Shown: positions 5,514 through 7,684 of the stretch, piece by piece
Layout: every line of letters begins with the position of its first letter
How positions within the stretch are numbered: position 1 is the first letter of the stretch
Origin: Pseudomonadota bacterium
GTDB taxonomy: Bacteria; Pseudomonadota; Alphaproteobacteria; JAAXGF01
Assembly: GCA_022563655.1 (NCBI GenBank)
Contig: JADFMW010000134.1
Coordinates: 1-7,684 of the forward strand
Direction of reading: 5' to 3'
DNA: 7,684 bases
Notes under the pieces: generated by a model
Databases searched by the model: none
What the model was told of the DNA's origin: nothing
Seen by the model: only the letters and a program-made list of their open reading frames with translations
Position numbers and translations under genes: made by a program

Positions 5514-5698
5514 CCATGGCTCACCAGTGCCTGCTTCTGGTTTGGCCCGGCGGTCAGCCAATGGGGCAGTTCTCCAGCGAGTTCCACGCGGAGAACCTCG
5601 AAGCGTGTCAGCACCAGGTGAAGCGGATGGCTCAGGTCCTGATCGGACAGGCAAGGTGACCTGGGTGACCGGGGATCTGCCTTATCTTTATCTTTCAT
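5468..5698 (-). CDS. Short element ORF cut off at the rtcB join
   Basis: ATG 5698 has an excellent Shine-Dalgarno (GGGAGGAG, + coordinates 5702-5709) and overlaps the end of the ATPase gene by 11 nt, so it is very likely translated. The product begins MKDKDKADPRSPRSPCLSDQ and has a plausible mixed segment (LHLVLTRFEVLRVELAGELP). After about residue 60 (codons below roughly 5520) it reads rtcB DNA in the wrong frame (SARAITTSRSSA) and stops at 5468. The native C-terminus is therefore probably missing. I do not recognise a family. It is the third gene of the element's overlapping operon. Confidence 0.5.
   Translation of the reverse strand: MKDKDKADPRSPRSPCLSDQDLSHPLHLVLTRFEVLRVELAGELPHWLTAGPNQKQALVSHGAPSARAITTSRSSA
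5511..5567. repeat. Imperfect inverted repeat at the rtcB/element join
   Basis: GCCCCATGGCT (5511-5521) pairs with AGCCAATGGGGC (5556-5567) with a single bulged base. Inside, ACCAG (5523-5527) pairs with CTGGT (5537-5541). The outer arm starts within three bases of the end of rtcB homology. It could be a recombination site, an element end or a chance structure. It lacks the GTTRRRY/RYYYAAC ends of an integron attC site. Confidence 0.4.
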
Positions 5699-7355
5699 AC
5701 TCTCCTCCCTCAGTTAAAGACCCCGTTGTAGCGGTCACCCCGCCCACCCCGTGAGTCTGCCAACTTGTCCCTCTCGTGATGGCAATAAACGTATAGCCGT
5801 GAAGAACCCGCGTGGTGATCTGCACATCGAGGACCGCTTCCAGCATCCCTTGACACTGGTTGATATGGTTCGTGAAAGCTGACGCATTCCGAGGCACCCG
5901 GCCAGCGAACCCAAGCTGGGAGGCGGTGCGCGTGATCTGAGCGAAGAGATCCGACGTTTTGCACTCCGAGAGATCCCCCATCTGGAGAATCTCTTGGAAG
6001 ATGGCGACCAGGGGTTCATCTTGCAGCGCAAATCCCGCCTGCGCGTGCTTGAGCCGAGCCGTGGCCCTCTGCCAACTCTGTTGGTCTTGGGTAACCCCGG
6101 CCACGCACCAACCAAAGGTATCGAAATCGGCTAGGCGCAAGGACGGGGTCGGCGGATGGAGTGTTGGCAGAGCGTCCTGCACCTGAGCGACCATCGCTAA
6201 GATCCCCGCCCAGATTTGGCCACGCCGGGCGAGGATAGGTTCCAGAAGAGCCCCTTCTTCCTTCCGCTCAGCGTCGGTGATTGGCTGGAACCGAAAGGGA
6301 ATGGTCCGCGAGGCAGTGTCGTGACGATTAAAGTGGGCCTTCCGACTGGTCAAGCACAGCCGAGCGTGGGCCTCAATGTGGACAAGGGTGGCATCCGAAT
6401 AGAGTTTCCGGCGTGGGAGGCGTCCACCGGTCGCATAGACGCAGAGCAGGTCGTTGAGCCACGGAATCTCCGTGTCCACGTTGTCGAGCAGCACGAATGG
6501 CTGGTGCATGAGGCTAAGGTACAGGGCTTCTTTTCCTTTCTCGGATGAATCAACGGGCGTCGGCAAGAACCTTCGGCCCATCAATACCGCGCCGATCTGC
6601 TTCCCCCACAAGGTCTTCCCGGTATCGTGCTGTTGTTGGTGCTTCGAGCCCAGGTGAGCCAAGACAGGGCGGGTACGATTCTGTGATGGGAAGAACGGAG
6701 CCAACAGAAGGGCGCGATAGATGAGCCGCTGGTCCTGCGCGGTCATTACGTCGTCGGCAAAGTGTGGGTGGGTCAGGAACCACTCGAACAAATCTTCGTC
6801 ACGGACAGACGGATCTGTGCTAAATTCGGGAGTCCAAGGCTCCAACTGCTCAGACGGTGTCCAAAAGAGAATCCCTTGGTCCCCATTGGGCTTGATCGTC
6901 CAGGTGTCGCCACGACGGCGAACCCACATGCCCCCGCCAAAGTCATTGATTGCGATAACGTCTGCATCCAAGCTGTTGTAAGCCCAAAAGTGGGGCTGTA
7001 CCGTTTCGGCCTCCTCCGCCACATGGGCGTGGAGGCGTTCCAAGCAGTTCGCCATCACCCCCCTTTTGACGCTCAGGTCGGTGAAGGCGCTCACCAACTG
7101 ACCGAAAGGACTGTCAGCCCTGGTCGAGATAGCCAGCAGCTTGCGATCTCGGTTCCGAAAGTAGAGCGCGGTGCCCTCATCGGTGCGGTAGAACTGGCCT
7201 TCTTTCTCCAAGGCTTCCCGTAACAGCGTAATCACTTTGTCTTCCTTCTGCGTGGGGTTGAGTTTGCTGTTTGCGAGGATTCTCCGCACATCTTGCCGCA
7301 AGGCATCCCGCACCGCTTGCGCCCCACCATCTGGCTTTCCGAACGTTCTAGTCAC
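5688..7355 (-). CDS. Phage/mobile-element AAA+ ATPase (primase-helicase-type), atypical P-loop
   Basis: A 555-aa protein from GTG 7355. Residues about 1-200 form a DNA-element-type N-terminal region (QFYRTDEGTALYF, DNA-metabolism-like but with no recognisable primase site). Residues about 225-360 are an ATPase core: a P-loop ending TGKT (245-248), Walker B-like FVLLDNVD with D291, then ATGGRLPRRKLYSD (308-321) and LTSRKAHF...ASRTIPFRF (335-356). These last blocks match phage/prophage ATPases related to D5-type replication helicases, which usually read GSGKS, LDN, ATGGGF.TR.LYTD. Residues 357-555 are probably a helical or winged-helix C-terminus. The P-loop GSKHQQQHDTGKT lacks the usual glycine five residues before GK. 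GTG 7355 is chosen because GGGAG lies upstream and it overlaps the HTH gene by 8 nt (GTGACTAG); a TTG at 7448 is the alternative. GC is lower than in the left part. Likely role: element replication or mobilisation. Confidence 0.65.
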   Translation of the reverse strand: MTRTFGKPDGGAQAVRDALRQDVRRILANSKLNPTQKEDKVITLLREALEKEGQFYRTDEGTALYFRNRDRKLLAISTRADSPFGQLVSAFTDLSVKRGVMANCLERLHAHVAEEAETVQPHFWAYNSLDADVIAINDFGGGMWVRRRGDTWTIKPNGDQGILFWTPSEQLEPWTPEFSTDPSVRDEDLFEWFLTHPHFADDVMTAQDQRLIYRALLLAPFFPSQNRTRPVLAHLGSKHQQQHDTGKTLWGKQIGAVLMGRRFLPTPVDSSEKGKEALYLSLMHQPFVLLDNVDTEIPWLNDLLCVYATGGRLPRRKLYSDATLVHIEAHARLCLTSRKAHFNRHDTASRTIPFRFQPITDAERKEEGALLEPILARRGQIWAGILAMVAQVQDALPTLHPPTPSLRLADFDTFGWCVAGVTQDQQSWQRATARLKHAQAGFALQDEPLVAIFQEILQMGDLSECKTSDLFAQITRTASQLGFAGRVPRNASAFTNHINQCQGMLEAVLDVQITTRVLHGYTFIAITRGTSWQTHGVGGVTATTGSLTEGGEYER

Positions 7356-7569
7356 CGGTGATTCTCCCTTCGTCGGATTTGGGTGAAGGGTCACCTCGAA
7401 GCAATCGCTCGACCTCGATCTTGGGAATGAGGATACGGCGCTGCCCAAGGCGAATGGTCTGTAAGTCGCCGCTCCGAATCATCCTTTCCACGGTGGGAAC
7501 TGAGACCCCAAAGAACGTGGCGACTTCCGTTTTGGAGAACGCGAGGCGTTCAGGTTGTGTGGTGGTCAT
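7348..7569 (-). CDS. Excisionase-like helix-turn-helix DNA-binding protein
   Basis: A 73-aa protein. Residues 11-57 form an HTH_17/excisionase (MerR-like) domain: FSKTEVATFFGVSVPTVERM, then the IRSGDLQTIRLGQRRILIP wing and a last helix EVERLL. Such proteins act as recombination directionality factors (Xis, AlpA) or as small activators in integrated elements. ATG 7569 has AAGGAGG four nt upstream (+ coordinates 7574-7580). The stop overlaps the start of the ATPase gene by 8 nt, so the two are probably translationally coupled. It is the first gene of the element operon visible here, preceded by a very AT-rich leader. Whether it controls excision or transcription cannot be told without the integrase, which is not in the window. 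Confidence 0.8.
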   Translation of the reverse strand: MTTTQPERLAFSKTEVATFFGVSVPTVERMIRSGDLQTIRLGQRRILIPKIEVERLLRGDPSPKSDEGRITGD

Positions 7570-7684
7570 CTTTCCTCCTTTTTGGATAGGGATTGTTTGA
7601 TAATTGCTTTTGATTTCTTAAAACCCTCAATAGCACCTTTTATGTTACTTATAGCAGTTAGTGTTAAAGGAAACTTTATTTCTC
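7570..7684 (-). promoter_or_regulatory. AT-rich upstream region of the element operon
   Basis: The most AT-rich stretch of the window, with no credible ORF. On the minus strand TGCTATAAG (+ coordinates 7648-7656) is an extended -10 (TGn plus TATAAG, 5/6); its -35 is poor. Transcription would start near 7641, giving a leader of about 70 nt. A second possibility is TTAACA with CATAAA 17 nt downstream. The region runs off the window edge, so operators or an attachment site beyond 7684 cannot be excluded. Confidence 0.4.

Noticed and set aside
5511..5567. Integron attC site
   Set aside because: The inverted repeat lacks GTTRRRY and RYYYAAC ends, and no cassette array or integrase is visible.
4539..5621. 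360-codon plus-strand open frame
   Set aside because: Antisense to the rtcB remnant, whose motifs are unmistakable; no domain signal in this frame.
5514..5654. TTG 5654 as a genuine rtcB start
   Set aside because: The frame is open but has no good ribosome site. The added 47 residues do not resemble RtcB, whose N-terminal region should be about 195 residues.
5655..5670. GGTGACC-t-G-GGTGACC direct repeat as a target duplication
   Set aside because: It lies inside the element's short ORF, well away from the rtcB break, and only 2 bp separate the copies, so it does not flank an insertion.
6216..6548. Plus-strand ORFs across the ATPase gene
   Set aside because: No ribosome sites or recognisable motifs. 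The minus frame carries the Walker B and ATGG blocks.

Overview
The window is about 5.5 kb of very GC-rich chromosome joined to about 2.1 kb of DNA with visibly lower GC and different codon use. The chromosomal part suggests an alphaproteobacterium, perhaps Rhodospirillales-like. The pointers are uniformly high GC3, a TTAA-N7-TTAAC box like the CtrA consensus, and a gene set (CpdA-type phosphodiesterase, long-form aminopeptidase P, rtcB followed by a tiny gene) that fits that class. This placement is inference.

Layout. 1-65: possible tail of an upstream gene overlapping the next start. 55-531 (+): small isoprenylcysteine-methyltransferase-like membrane protein. 532-704: convergent gap with repeated ACGGGGTCA words. 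705-2750 (-): M24B aminopeptidase P with an unusual N-terminal extension that looks like the first part of YgfB/UPF0149. 2751-2857: divergent promoter region. 2858-3640 (+): CpdA-like metallophosphoesterase. 3641-3737: two perfect hairpins between convergent genes. 3738-4127 (-): BON-domain protein with a TTG start and a strong Shine-Dalgarno. 4128-4384: long leader or regulatory region with three tandem 16-bp repeats, palindromes and a TTAA cluster. 4385-4618 (-): small acidic protein that seems to start at ATA. 4668-5513 (-): the 3' part of rtcB.

The rtcB homology stops abruptly near 5513. Beyond it lies a compact, overlapping minus-strand operon of mobile-element type, read toward the break: an excisionase-like HTH protein (7569-7348), a phage/plasmid-type AAA+ ATPase (7355-5688) with an abnormal P-loop, and a short ORF (from 5698) that runs off its own sequence into rtcB out of frame. 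No integrase, tRNA, far end or second rtcB half is in view. The join could be a real insertion or deletion edge, or an assembly chimera. If it is real, RNA ligase RtcB has lost its N-terminal third, including two metal ligands.

The chromosomal genes look like separate housekeeping units (peptide turnover, cAMP or phosphodiester hydrolysis, RNA repair). The right-hand genes look like the replication/control module of an integrated element.
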